Origin: Anoplolepis gracilipes
Taxonomy: Eukaryota > Arthropoda > Insecta > Hymenoptera > Formicidae
DNA length: 64,000 nucleotides
Direction: 5' to 3'
Assembly (NCBI RefSeq): GCF_047496725.1
Contig: NC_132975.1
Coordinates: 14,703,501 to 14,767,500 of the forward strand
Numbering within the stretch: position 1 is the first letter of the stretch; each line of letters opens with the position of its first letter. The position numbers and the translations under genes were made by a program. Of this stretch, positions 1-13,182 are shown one piece after another. The notes under the pieces are model-generated. The model did not search any database. It had not been told where the DNA came from and saw nothing but the letters and a program-made list of their open reading frames with translations.

Positions 1-694
1 CGGAAAATTTAAGGATGCTTAATACTTTTGACTATGGCTACAGGTCATTTTATTTATTTTTTTGACAGAGCGCACTTTTGAAGTGCATACGAGGCACTCT
101 GTCCATTTTTCGACCAGAGCTTCGTGTAAAGAACGGATGTCAATTTCGCGTTGCTAAGAAATCCTTTTTTTAATTATTAAAAATAGAGAAAGTATTAGCG
201 GTGTACGCAAAGTTCATCGTCTCGTTTGTATTCTTTTGATATATTAATTTGACTGTAAAATATTGACTGTATTAACAAGAGATAAAAATGGGATTAATTT
301 TCCTTGAAATGACTGCCACGTCCTACCCCACTATTGTGTATAAATGGATCAACGTCAAAAGACAGGCTGATCAGCTGATACAAAAATTCCAAAGTAAAAT
401 CCAACAATTTATACATACTTTAAATTATTTTATTGTATCAATTTATTTTACACTATGCTTTTATTTAAATTCTCTTTTATTTGTCCCTCCACGTGCTCGT
501 TGGACACGCAAAATTTCAAAGTAAAATCCAACAATTTTCATGCATACTTTAAATTTTTTTATTGCATCAATTTATTTTACACTACGCTTTTATTTAAATT
601 CTCTTTTATTTGAACTGATTATAATGCATTATTGTGACTACTGATTATTATTTATTCGACAAACGTGCGATTAATTTGCATCGATATATTTCAG
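1..694 (+). other. Intron of laminin beta-1 (5' part outside window)
   Basis: No laminin coding sequence was recognised here. The stretch ends in a good acceptor (ATATTTCAG) just before the first visible laminin exon at 695. It carries an imperfect tandem duplication (382-483 and 510-612). A short open stretch follows a CAG near 68, but its translation does not resemble a laminin N-terminal domain, so it is treated as intronic. Confidence 0.6.
382..612. repeat. Imperfect tandem duplication in laminin intron
   Basis: Two copies of about 102 bp, at 382-483 and 510-612, are offset by about 128 bp. Both run from a CAAAGTAAAATCCAACAATT-like start to a TTTAAATTCTCTTTTATTTG end, with a few substitutions and small indels. 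A 26-bp unrelated spacer separates them. Confidence 0.8.
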
Positions 695-3600
695 GGTGTT
701 GCCACGAAATTTGGAAATCGACAATCCTTACTCGAGGGAAGTGCAGAATCTCTTAAAGATTACAAATCTCAGGATCAATATGACGAGATTACATACATTG
801 GGCGACGATTTGCTCGATGATCGAGCCGAGATTCGCGAGAAATATTACTACGCTATCCAAGACATGGTAATTCGTGGATCTTGCTCCTGCTACGGACACG
901 CTTCCCGATGTTTGCCGTTACCGGGAGTCATCGACGAAGAGAACATGGTCCATGGCAGATGCGAGTGTACTCACAACACCAAGGGACTCAACTGCGAGCA
1001 CTGCGAGGACTTTTACAACGATCTACCATGGAAGCCTGCAGTCGGTAAACAGACGAACGCCTGTAGGCCGTGCAATTGCAACAACCACACTACTTCGTGC
1101 CACTTTGACGAAGCGGTTTACGAGAGATCGGGAAGAGTGTCTGGCGGAGTCTGCGATAATTGTCAGCACAATACGATGGGCCAAAATTGCGAACAGTGCA
1201 AACCGTTCTATTATCACGACATGACGAGAGATATTTCTGACCCAGATGCTTGTCAACGTGAGTTTTTAATTACTTTAGTCAATTTATCGTCAATTAATTT
1301 TTTGTTAATTAGTTATTTTTTATAATGTTTGATTTGTAATATAATTTTTTTAAATAAAAAATCATTATTTTTTAACTGCCTCAATTTTATAGAGATAAAT
1401 GTAAATAATGTACTGAAGATAAAATAAAATACTAAATTTGAAATATTAAAGACTTACTATTTTTTTCTTACAGCCTGCGACTGCGATCTTGGTGGATCCC
1501 TGGACGATGGTATATGCGACTCGAGAACGGATCTTCTCAGTGGTGACGAATCCGGACGTTGTCACTGTAAAGCAAACGTCGAGGGACGTCGTTGCGACCG
1601 CTGCAAAAATGGTTTCTGGAACTTTGATCCCGATAGTCTTGATGGCTGTCAAGGTAAAAAAAATCATATATACCGTAATTTATAGGAAAAAATTAGGCAA
1701 ATATAATTTTTTTATATTTCATATTTAATATTTAAATAAAGATTAAATTTATTTTAATTATACGAGATATGAATATCTCTACGTTAAATCTACTAACAAG
1801 GAACTTTGCGAACCTGGAAATTCTGATTTTAATAAAACTTTATATACATGTAGGGAATAAAATCAAAAAATTTGGAAAACAATTTTTTTAAATCTTATTA
1901 ACGTGATTAAATAGAGGTCATTTTACCATAAAACTTTTGTATAAAATATTTTTTTATATATCCCTAATAATTTTCGAGATATATCGAGAGAAGTAAAAAA
2001 CCACTTTATGTATGAGGGGTGACTTTACCCCTTAAAAACGTTTTTCCGCCACAACTGAAAATTTCTAAATTCATCTATTTATCTCTCCTACATGTATGCA
2101 AAGTTTCATTAAAATCAGAATTTCCGGGTTTGCCAAGTTTCCTTGTAAGTTTGTTGATTATTTATTTAATGATTAAACTCATTATTATTTTTCTTTAACG
2201 CGACTCGTGAATGAAATAGATTCTACTTATCTTGATAAATCAAAGATTTCTAATAGAGATTCGACAATGAATTTTCCAAAATCATGCAAAAAATGGATTA
2301 TTTTTAAATTAAAGCCTGTACCTGCAATACTTTGGGCACCGTCGACAATCAGGGTTGCAACGTGGTAACTGGCGAATGCACGTGCAAGCGTTATGTCACC
2401 GCGCGCGATTGTAACCAATGTTTGCCGGAATACTGGGGGTTATCCGAAGATCGCGACGGATGCAAACCCTGCGATTGTGACCCTGGCGGTTCCTACGAGA
2501 ATTCCTGCGACGTCATCACTGGCCAGTGTAGATGTAGACCGCATGTCAGCGGGAGAACCTGCAATCAACCGGAGCAAAGTTATTACACTGGCTCATTAGA
2601 CTTTCTTATTTACGAAGGAGAGTTGTCCAGGGCTACCGATGTAAGTTTTCATCAAAGAAAAATTTTGAATTTTAATATTATTTATTAATATTGTCGTTGA
2701 AAATATTATTCTCAAATAGTTTGTAAAAAATGACAGACTAAAATTATAAAATAAAAAAGTGGCAAATGTAAACAGTAGTAATAGCTATTACTTTCTTTTA
2801 TTATATTAAAAATTATTGTATACGTATTTAAAAAAAATACAAATATTAATAAAATTGTAAATCAATAAAAGTATAAATACATATAATTAAATCCAATTTA
2901 ATGTATAGATAAATAAAGTAGAGTATACAAAAAAAAAAAAAAAAAAAAAAAATAGATTCGCTAGAATTTTAAAAATCATTTATTTTATTTCTCCATTTAA
3001 ATTCTCGAAATAATTTTAAAATCAAAATACAATTTTTTTCAGAACTGTCAAGTGGTGATCAGAGAACCTTACCGTGACGGCAGAAATAGCACGTGGACCG
3101 GCACGGGTTTCATGAAAGCTCTCGAAGGCTCGGTATTAAACTTCACTATCGACGACATTCGCAGATCCATGTGGTACGACGTAATCGTGCGATACGAACC
3201 GGTACATCCGGGAATTTGGGAGGACGTGCAAATCATTGTCGAGAGAGATAGTCTGCCGGATCCTACTGGACCGTGCGCTGATTGGAGACCCGAGCAGGAT
3301 CGTTTGTGGGCTCAATTGCCCCTACGTTCGAGAAGTGCCGTGGCACAACCGGCCGTATGTCTTGAAGCGGGAAAACGATATAATCTGCTGTTGCAATTCC
3401 GCAAATTCACTAGCCATCTGGATACGCCTACGGCCTCCATCTTGGTCGATTCGGTAATATATGTAGTTTTGATTACATAAATTATTAGAAAAAAATATAT
3501 ACCGACTAATCACACATATTAAATCGCATAATGTATTTTCTGTAATACCTACGCTAGAATATATGAATACGAATATAAATACGCGTGAGATCGATACATA

Positions 3601-6600
3601 AATATTATTCAAACTTAAAAATTAAGAGCCCCACTACATTTTTTCTAGATATTAAATATAAATAAGTTTCTTCTAGCAGTTCAAATCACGATAATGATAA
3701 AATATTAAAAATTATGACAATTTTTCATTATTTGTACCTGTGTGATTTTTGCAGATTGTTCTGAAACCGAAAATAGAGGTGATACCTTTCTTTAAGACAC
3801 CGGGTTTGGGTGAATTGCGTCGTCAAGAATATGAACGCTATCATTGCAATGAGTTCTTTAACGATGTCAATAGCGTGTGGAGTAACGTGCCCGACGTCTG
3901 CAAAAAGTATCAGAATAGCATCGGCTATTATGTTTTCGATGGTGCTCATTGTAAGTCGTATACATAATATCTAATATCATTGCTTTGATTAAATAAAAAA
4001 ATCGCGATGATATTTACCAGTAAAATTGATCTCTATGGTGGAGAACTACACTGGGACAACTTTTCCATTCATGCAATATTTTTTTAATTCCGCTCATACT
4101 ACTTAATTTTTTTCAACAAGTATGAATATTAAATTTCAGCCTGCGAATGTAATCCGACGGGCTCCCGCAGTCTTTTGTGCGAGAACTACGGAGGGACGTG
4201 TCCGTGCAAGCCAAACGTGGTCGGCAGACGTTGCGATCGCTGCGCACCGGGAACGTACGGGTTCGGACCCGAGGGTTGCATCCCTTGCGACTGTGACGGC
4301 GTCGGCGCCCTCGACAACTTTTGCGAAGTCGAAACCGGTCGCTGCAAGTGCCGTCCCAACACCTACGGCAGGACCTGCGGCCAATGCGAGCCCGGTTTCT
4401 GGAACTTCCCGCACTGCCAACGCTGCGAGTGCAACGGACACGCCGACAGCTGCGACTCGAAAACCGGGGCTTGCATCAATTGCCGAGATTTCACCACCGG
4501 GCACAATTGCGATCGTTGCGTCGACGATTTCTACGGCGACCCGCGGATCGGTGTGGATATACCTTGCAGAGCGTGTCCCTGCCCAGGTAAGCGCATTTCT
4601 CTGAAAGATTTTTATTAATAATAATTTTTTACACATGTCCTGATGTCTTTTCTTTTTATCGAAACAAGACATGTAAAACTTGTTAATCACACATTTATAA
4701 TTATTCGACTTGTATATTTTCTTTCTTCTTTTTTGCAGTAAAAAAAAAATCAATAAGTAGCAGCAATAATAACTTAAAAATTAAGGACTCAGTTTATTAT
4801 GATATTTATTTAAAATAAAATATATTATATTATATGTCTTTGTGCCACGTTACAGGTACTCGCGAATCCGGTCATTCCTACGCCAACAGCTGTTCATTAG
4901 ACTCTGTAACGCAGGACGTGGTGTGCGAATGTTTCGAGGGATATTCCGGTCCTAGGTGCGAACATTGCGCTGAAAATTATTACGGTAATCCGGAAATACC
5001 GGGCGGTAACTGCGAGCTATGCGACTGCAACAATAACACTGATTTACGTCGACCTGGTAACTGCGATCCAAACACCGGTCATTGCCTGCAATGTCTTTAC
5101 GACACCGATGGTTCCAACTGTGAGATCTGCAGAGCCGGATTCTATGGAGACGCTCTTCAACAGAATTGTCAAGATTGTAGATGCAACGTCCTGGGTACTG
5201 ACAAGACTGCAGGACCGTGCAACCATCGTACAGGACAGTGTCCGTGTTTGCCGCACGTCATAGGACAGCTTTGCGATTCCTGCGAAGAGAATCACTGGAG
5301 AATAGCGAGCGGACAAGGCTGTGATCCTTGCGAGTGCGATGCAGTTGGAAGTATTTCAGACAGGTCCGTTAAAAGTACACAATTTGTCACGTTATTCATA
5401 AACATATGTGTCTAAAAATATAAATTTATTTGTACTATTAATTATAACAAAATTAATTTAATTAGTTTATATATTAATTTCTTGCTACAAATATTTTTCT
5501 TTTCTGAATATTCTAGCTTAATAGAATTTTTAAAATTGATTTTTTAAAATAAAAACTTTAATATAAGTAGTTTAATCTGCTTCCTTTTTCAATTTAAGAA
5601 AAAATTTAAATTTAATTTTTTTATTTTAAAAATCTTTTCTCTTTTAAGTAAAATGTTTATTTTGATATCTTTATATATAAGATTAATTTCTTCAATTTCT
5701 TGAAAAAACAGACTATTTTATTGAACATCGATTCAAGACAAGCTTATCATATAAAGCAGACGATAAAAATAAATATATTTTATGTGCAGATGCAATCCCT
5801 TCGACGGAACTTGCGAGTGCAGGCCAGGATTCGGCGGTAGACGATGCAATGAATGTCAAACAAATTTCTGGGGCAATCCGAACGTGGAGTGTTATCCGTG
5901 CGAATGCGACGTGATCGGTTCCGCTAACCAGCAGTGTGACAGAGAGACTGGACTGTGCGTCTGTCACAAGGGGATCGGTGGCGAAAAATGCGACCAATGC
6001 GATCGCGGTTACCATGGCGAGGCACCGCAGTGCAGTCCATGTGGCGAATGCTTTGACAATTGGGATCTGATACTGGACGGTCTCAGGAACAAGACAAACG
6101 CCGTTATTCAAGAAGCTTCGAGGATACAGAAAGTTGGCACAACCGGCGTTTACAGTCAGGAGTTCGACGACATGAAGGAGTCCTTGAACGAGGTCCGGGA
6201 TTTGATCGGCAACACTACCATCAGAAGCCAAGACTTGGAGGTGTTGGACGATTTAGCAAATGAATTAGCGAAGAATATCTCCGATTCGTCGAAGCAATTG
6301 GAGGAAGCAAACAATCTCTTGGAGAATCTCAGTCAGCGTGTCAATCTCGGCGACGTCGCGCTGAAGAAGTTGCGAAACAGAACCAACAGCCTGAACGAAG
6401 CCGCTGCCGACCTGCGGGAAAACGCCACCAGGTTGCAGGAAGAGAACGTGCAGGGCGCCCTCAACGTGACTCAACAGATGGCCGAGCAGTCCAAGCAGGC
6501 CGAAAAAATGGCAAATGGCACCAGTAATATACTGGCTGACGCGGAACGTTTCCGCAAGCATACGGAGAATCTTTTGGCCAAGAATCGCGCCTCCGTAGAC

Positions 6601-7981
6601 GAAGCGCAGGAGAGGAACAAAGAGTCGTTGATGAAGCTGAACGAGAAACTGAAGACGTTTAGTACGAATATACCTGAGTTAAATCTGCAGATGTGCGGCA
6701 GCAACGTGACGGATTGCAGTATTGTCTGCGGCGGTGCGGGTTGCGGCTTCTGCGGAGGTTTGTCTTGCGACGTCGGCGCGGTTAGCAAAGCCAATCAGGC
6801 TCTGGATGTCGCCAAGCAGCAGGCTGCCAAGATCAAGAGTCATAAGGACGAGGCCGAGCAGCTGTTACGTAATGTAAGCATTATTTAAAAAAAAAAAAAA
6901 AAAATAGTGCATATTATAAATGGTTAAAGATTTTACGAGAACTTTAATTTCTCCGTAATTTTGTCTATAATTATATTAAATAGTTTATTCAATTATTAAT
7001 TTATCCTTTTAGATGAGTCAGATCAAGCAAGACTCGACAGCGGCGAGATCCAATGCTCAAGATGCCTTCAACCACGCGTGGGATGCGCGTAATCGCTCTG
7101 ACAACATCACCAAGGAGCTGTCCGACATAACAAAGAAAATCTGGAGCATTTTGGACGATGAACAGCCCACGCCGGCTATGGTCAGAGATCTCGCGAACGA
7201 GGTGCTGGCAAAGAACATCCAGCTGGAGCCGGACGAGATTACGCAGTTAGCTGATCGCATCAAAAGTATCGTCGGCTCGCTCACCGACTCCGAGAAGATA
7301 CTCGCTGATACTAAGGACGACCTTCGTCTGGCTCACGATCTCGAGCAGCGCGCTAATCGCACCAAGGAACTGGCTCTGGAGAAGCAGGCTTTAGCGAACA
7401 AGGTGATTCTGTTGTTGAACGACGCGCAAAAAGCTCAACATTTGGCGCAGAATGCCATCGACAAGGCGGAAGCTGACGTGTCCAAGTCTCAACAGGATCT
7501 GGCGGACATCGCCGACTTGACGAAGGACGCTCAGATCCAAGCAAACAGCACCACTCAATCGGTGGAGGCACTGGACGGTCGTCTGAAGCAACTGCAGACG
7601 CAATCCGCGAAAAACGCCTTCGTCCTGACGGAGATCGACATGGAAGGGAAGAAGGTCGCCAACGAGGCGCAGGTAATCGACGGCAAGACGAAGAAACTAT
7701 CGGAAGAGTACAAACGGGCGGACGAGTCGCTGAATCACCGGGTGAACAAGAGCAAAGGTGACATATTGCGGGCAAAGAGGCTCTTGCAGCGAGCCTCCGA
7801 ATTGACAGCGGACACCTCGACCAAGTCCAAGGACTTGGACGGCATGGAAAGCGTTTACAAGGACAACGAACGACTACTGACAGATCTGATGAGCGACATC
7901 GACGCGCTGACGTTGGAAATGGAAAGACACCTGGCTGAAATCGAACAAAAGTCGCAACTGTACAGACAATGTTCCGCTTAA
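695..7981 (+). CDS. LanB1: Laminin subunit beta-1 (3' part, 9 exons visible, 5' partial)
   Basis: Beta chain of the basement-membrane laminin trimer. Exons: 695-1257, 1474-1653, 2315-2640, 3043-3453, 3755-3950, 4140-4586, 4856-5363, 5790-6873, 7013-7981. All junctions keep frame. The first visible residues (LPRNLEIDNPYSREVQNLLK) are the end of the laminin N-terminal domain, so the signal peptide and most of that domain lie outside the window. Next come cysteine-rich laminin-EGF modules starting CSCYGHASRC. A laminin IV type B-like domain without the Cys pattern follows (exons 3043-3950), then a second run of LE modules (4140-6050). The rest is a long coiled coil rich in N-X-S/T sites. The coil is interrupted by the beta-chain cysteine knob (CGGAGCGFCGG, near 6728-6760). 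A Cys two residues from the C-terminus fits the interchain disulfide known for laminin coils. The donor at 5364 (GTCCGT) is weak but is needed to join SISDR to CNPFDG. Identity is very secure. The symbol follows Drosophila. Confidence 0.96.
1789..2160. mobile_element. MITE-like inverted-repeat element in laminin intron
   Basis: The left end (about 1789-1857) and the right end (about 2083-2160) are reverse complements of each other over roughly 65 bp with scattered mismatches. Both arms contain the block GGAAATTCTGATTTTAAT. No open reading frame lies between them. The size (about 370 bp), the terminal inverted repeats and the lack of coding content fit a non-autonomous DNA transposon. The family is not identified. 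Confidence 0.7.
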
Positions 7982-8464
7982 AACTGCCTGCAATTATTAG
8001 CAACAAGAGTCATTGGTATTTTTCGAAAGAATTTCGTCTGTAAAGTATATACGATACGTATGACAACGATGCGGATATATTTTTTTTTTCCTCAATTATA
8101 ATATTATATTTAACACATGGGCGTCTCTCGATAAACATGATAGAATCGCTCGCTTTACAGACGAGATCCTTACTAATGCACATTTTATACTGAAAAATTT
8201 TATTTTTCACAAGACAGGTGCTTTATACTTGTGCAATAGCTGTGGTTTTTACCGCGATTTGTAGAAAATAATGTGCGTATTGCGCATCTACATTGTATAT
8301 GCAATCGCAAGTTATATTCTGCATAGAATTCTGCGAGAAGCAAAGAGATTATTAGTGCCATAAATGTAAATGGAGGGGCCATTAGTAGTTGTAAAAAGGA
8401 CGATTCGTACGTGTATCGGTTACATTTGTCGCTCTTTAAAACGAAATCGTCAGCAAGGCGCCAC

Positions 8465-8496
<32 letters not shown>

Positions 8497-9310
8497 TGCT
8501 TTACTAAAATTTCTAATCCCTCTTTTACAAACTTTACAATTTTTTATCTTTCATACATTCTACGTCCATTGATATACGGTTTTTTACACTTGGTACTTAA
8601 AGGAGAAATAAACTGCAGCAAAGTATTCCATAGATACAGTAAAGATAGATGTGTCTGACGTAATGTAAATAACTAAAATAAATATATAAACGCAGGAGTA
8701 AGAGATATTAATATAAATATTCTGCGACACATAATTATACTCTATCGAAGACTTTTGCAGAATATTCAATATATCGCATATATTATACATATTTCACTAC
8801 ATATTTCATCTTTGAACAAAATGCAAGGTGGCCTTATTGCAGCGCCTGTAAATAATTACAGATCGCTCTAACATGTAAATATTTAACGTTACAGTTCGCA
8901 TAAGTTCACACGATATTTTTTTTTTCTTTTTCATTTTTTAATTCAAAATTTTTTTCTTCGATTTTAATATCAATTCTTTAAATTATAAGAAATAATATAT
9001 TATAAATTCTTTTAATTATAAGAATAAGAGAAAGCTTCGTAAGAAATAACACACCAAGGAAGAGATTTACGAAATTTGTGCGATTAGTCTAGCAATATGA
9101 AAGTGCAAAAAAAAAAAAGATCCATTATTTGTGTATTATCATCGCACGCGATCGAGCCTTATACGTTATATCGAATATCATCGAGAGAATTTTCTCTTAA
9201 ACGAGCGAAAACAATGCTATGATTAAACCAAAAAGAAATCAAGAACGATATTTAATGATATATGCATAATTATATTTTACAATATTGTAATATTAAAGAA
9301 ATAAATGAGA
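7982..9310 (+). other. Probable laminin beta-1 3' UTR and downstream flank
   Basis: AT-rich non-coding sequence follows the laminin stop codon. Candidate polyadenylation signals AATAAA occur at 8607-8612 and 9300-9305. A poly-T run sits at about 8470-8498. Short open frames here have no recognisable content. Which signal is used cannot be told from sequence. Confidence 0.45.
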
Positions 9311-11589
9311 GTTGTGCCAAAAAAAAAAAAAGAAGCAATTATGATCTCGGCAAATCCATAGACTAAGATGCTTTCATTGCATACGTTATATCATATATTT
9401 TATTATATTTTAATATGAAATCTATTGTTATTTCTATTATACATTAAAGATCTGCAATTTGAGATAATCACTTATCTTTGTCCTTGCGACTTATTGTGAT
9501 ATCGCGCAAGGAAATTGTCGGAAATATCATATCACACATTAATGATAAAATATTTCCTGTTACATATACTATATATATTTTTCATTAAATGTAATGCAAG
9601 CATTCTATTAACGTGACTGTTTAATGACATCCGTCAAACTACAACTGTTTATATATTAAATAACGTCGTTATATGTTTCTCCAATCTTTCTCAACACTAT
9701 TCTAATGCATTCGATCCGTAGGCCCTAGAAATAGGTTTTGTCGTTTATTATTGTAGAGTCTGGTTACGTTGGAGCCATGTGCGTCGATTATATTCTCCCT
9801 TAATGAATGTCATCGTAGCATCGAATGCTTCTGTTCCGATTTCGAAAGAGTTCGAAGCAGTTCGGGTAGCAGTCAGCTTTCTCAGCCCTAGTAACGCGCG
9901 AAGAATGCTCTATTTGTCATTTCGACCCGTTCCTTAAACTTCGCCCTTCTCCCTTTCAGAGGAGAGTCTACGCACACTACGCTCGAATATTTCATGAATA
10001 GCGCACTGTTCAATTCAAATGGCGTATGTGTTCAGAGCAGTCCGCGCACAATGGATTCATTCAGTACGTGAATCAGTGGTTCTCTATAGAGATGAAGGAA
10101 ATTAAACGCGGAAACGCTTAAAACTTATAATTGCAAAAAGTATTAATTTTAATTTTCCTTCAAAAAATTGTTAAACTTTAGATTAGTTCTTTGATGAATA
10201 AAACTATAACAAACAAGTTAGAAACGTAAAAACGGCGAGAAAATTAATTTATTTGTTAAATGTATTTCAATTTTCCACAATGCCGACAATAGAAATAATA
10301 TTAATTTAAAAACTAATGTGACATACAATGTGTATTATAAATTTTTTGTTGTTTCAGTAATGCTTGATAAAGGAAAAAAGTCTGGTTTGTTCCAAAAAAA
10401 TTACAGAGAAATTGTAAAAAAAAAAACATCGTGACGTGTAATAAATTTCCCTCCATTCAATTCTTTCAAAGCATTCAAACGTGTTATTCAAAGAGAATTA
10501 TTTTTCGTTGCGCCGAAAATTCGACAGTGCTTCACAATTACCCGCACGATTAATCCACACTTTAACCCATTATTAATTAAGAACTGAAATCAAAGCAAGC
10601 GATACTGTCACAGTAACTGATGATGCTATACGTAACAAATAAATTGTGATACATTATCGAAGCAGATTTTATACAGTGCAAAAATTGTGCAGGAAAAATT
10701 TCATTATAAACCGTCACGTAATATTCACATATTTCATTTTTAATCAAAAATTTTTAAAAACATGACATCAATTATGAAACTTGCAAACTTTGTGTTACGT
10801 GGTAACTATAATCTTCATGTTGATAACCAATGTCGAAATATGAATGGATCTATTGCGTGTGTACAGTTTGATTACGACGGCTCTTCGGGTATTTATTTTC
10901 CAGTATTCGATATCTCATTATCAGAGAAACAGGACGCTATGATTAAAGAATATATCTTTATTCCTAAAACATTCCTAATTCAACGAGCTATTGGACGATA
11001 GAAATTGAGACTTATTATGTAAAAATTTCCTAGATGGTAAAAAAATGGAAGATGCAGCTTAAAAATAATTTTCTTTGTTTATTATATACATGCATTTAAA
11101 TATATGATATTAGATTTTATACCAACATACTCCATTTAAATAAATAAAATAAAATATCTCTGAAATTTCTGGATATTTTTCTCGACACATGTTCACTTCT
11201 ATTTCTCTTCTGTTCCTTTTGCGGTTAACCATGAAAATAATCTACAACACTTGTACGTCTTTAAGAGCCTCTAAATTATCTGCGCAGTTAATCAACCACT
11301 AAATGTGAATTATACTCAATGCAAAGAGATAAAAAAATATTCCATCTGTGTGATTGTATAAATAATCTGCATCCTTTGTTCTGTTTTTTTTTTTTCAATT
11401 AAATTTAATTACGAATTAATATTAAATAAAAAATATTAAATTTAATAGGAAAAGTCAAGAGTTTTCAATTTTCATCTTCGCACAAGTTTTACGTTGAGAA
11501 AAAAGAAATCAAAAAAAGAGAGAGCGAGATGTAAGACAAAATCTCATATCACTTTCTGCCACGCTCGGTGCGTGCTATCGAGTTTCCTT
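9311..11589. other. Intergenic region, no gene seen
   Basis: AT-rich sequence without a recognisable gene. A small open frame at 10762-11001 (79 codons) has no familiar motif and no splice context. The segment 9700-10050 is less AT-rich than its surroundings and could be regulatory, but I see no specific motif to name. Confidence 0.4.
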
Positions 11590-11788
11590 GTGACGTTTCC
11601 CTCCCCGTTACTAAACTCGGCGGGATACAAAAACCTACCTTTAATCAGCCGAAGGAGCTCAACAGTCGGCCGATGCGCGCCGCAGAGGGGATGAAAGAAG
11701 GCAAGTAGGGTGAGTTTATTTGTTGAGGGCCACTCCTTCCGATTGTTCGGTGGCCCTTTGTGACCGTTGACAGCTGCTGCCTACGGAC
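11590..11788 (+). promoter_or_regulatory. Putative untranslated first exon/promoter of the downstream GPCR gene
   Basis: A GC-richer island in AT-rich DNA ends in a consensus donor (GGAC|GTAAGT at 11789). The nearest plus-strand acceptor with a coding exon is at 14987, just before the GPCR start. A 5' UTR exon fits, but transcription is inferred. A second island with a TCAGT initiator-like motif lies near 13880-13930 and could be an alternative start. Confidence 0.35.
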
Positions 11789-11874
11789 GTAAGTCATATT
11801 CGCTTTCACCGATCGTTTGAGAATCGGGAAAGAGCTAGCTAGTGCGGCGGTTGTACTTCTCATCGAAATGATTT

Positions 11875-12033
11875 CACGTGTGAACCGAAGACTTGTGTGA
11901 TTCGATGTTTATCTAAAATAAGTTTAAATTAGACAGCAGGGTATCATCTTGAATGTTTACATGTGCTTTCTAATACAGTAAATGAGACACGTGCCGCCTC
12001 TGCAGTAATTCACGTGCGGGTATTTGTCACGTG
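11875..12033. promoter_or_regulatory. Cluster of four CACGTG E-boxes
   Basis: The palindromic hexamer CACGTG occurs at 11875-11880, 11988-11993, 12011-12016 and 12028-12033, just downstream of the putative GPCR first exon. CACGTG is the known target of bHLH factors such as Myc/Max, USF, Clock/Cycle and MITF-type proteins. Regulatory function is inferred from density and position only. Confidence 0.45.
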
Positions 12034-12820
12034 TTTCAGAAAAGTGTGGGTGTATAGAATACGTGCATCGAATCGCGTGAATCAACTTTATTCAAATTAA
12101 TACGAGATTAAAAAGAAACTATTTAGCCTTTGCATAATTTAGATTTTAGTCTCGTACTGCGTTTCAGGAAAATTATTACAGAGGTAACAATTATATATTG
12201 AAACAAAATATTTTAAAAATTATATATATAATTATTATATTTTTTATTTATTATTTTATTATTATATATTTGTTATATATCATTTAATTATGAAATGTAT
12301 TATATTGTATATACATGTGTGTGACGTCTACATGTACGATGTCTATGGTTGAGTGAAAATCGAAAATAAACATAAGAAAATATGTGTGCGGGTAAACATA
12401 CTTCAATAATATTACGACGTGAACGTACATACTCCGAGTGTTTAATATCATCGAATGATATCTCAAGGACAGATTCTATTATCTTTTTATTCTTTCTGAC
12501 GCACAGTTTTTCTATTTTCATCTTTAATTAATGCGCGTGATAAAATGATTCAACGATCCATCTTCATCGATTTTTCATTTTTGACAATACGGCACAAGAA
12601 ACACCAGGCACGGCCAAATTAGGCGGATAAACTTTCGATCAGAAGTAAACAACGAAATGGATGAAACGGAACGAAATGGAATGCGACAAAGAAAAAAAAG
12701 ATCGTATATAAAATTTATATATCGTTGAAATTTACTATTCTTTTAGTCGCTATTTTTGAAACGTAAAGTGCATCAAGATGTTTTGTAAGCTCGATAAACC
12801 AGAGAACGAAAGAGAGAGTT

Positions 12821-13182
12821 TATAATTCTCATATTTTATACACATGATTGAATGAACCAATTCAGATTGAAACTACAGAATTTGTATAATTTTAGCTCAA
12901 TTTTATTGTATAAATATATTGATATAAAGGATATTTATTTCTCTATGCAGCAAAAGAAACTGAATTATTTACAAACAAAATTTTAATCGTCAATTAAAAT
13001 TATAATTCTCATATTTTATACACATGATTGAATGAACCAATTCAGATTGAAACTACAGAATTTGTATAATTTTAGCTCAATTTTATTGTATAAATATATT
13101 GATATAAAGGATATTTATTTCTCTATATGCAGCAAAAGAAACTGAATTATTTACAAACAAAATTTTAATCGTCAATTAAAAT
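12821..13182. repeat. Near-perfect 180-bp tandem duplication
   Basis: Unit 1 is 12821-13000 and unit 2 is 13001-13182. They abut exactly and both begin TATAATTCTCATATTTTATA. By eye they differ only by a 2-bp TA insertion in unit 2 (CTCTATATGCAG against CTCTATGCAG). Such high identity implies a recent duplication or an assembly artefact. Confidence 0.92.

Noticed and set aside
68..180. Possible upstream laminin exon after a CAG near 68
   Set aside because: The open stretch does not translate to laminin N-terminal domain sequence and lacks a donor that would join in phase to the exon at 695.
4136..4753. 205-codon minus-strand frame
   Set aside because: Antisense shadow of GC-rich laminin-EGF exon 4140-4586.
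7353..8006. 217-codon minus-strand frame opposite laminin
   Set aside because: It is an antisense shadow of the laminin coiled-coil exon; the plus-strand reading is a clear laminin sequence.
10762..11001. 79-codon plus-strand frame
   Set aside because: Considered a small gene or decayed fragment, but no motif and no upstream or downstream coding continuation was found.
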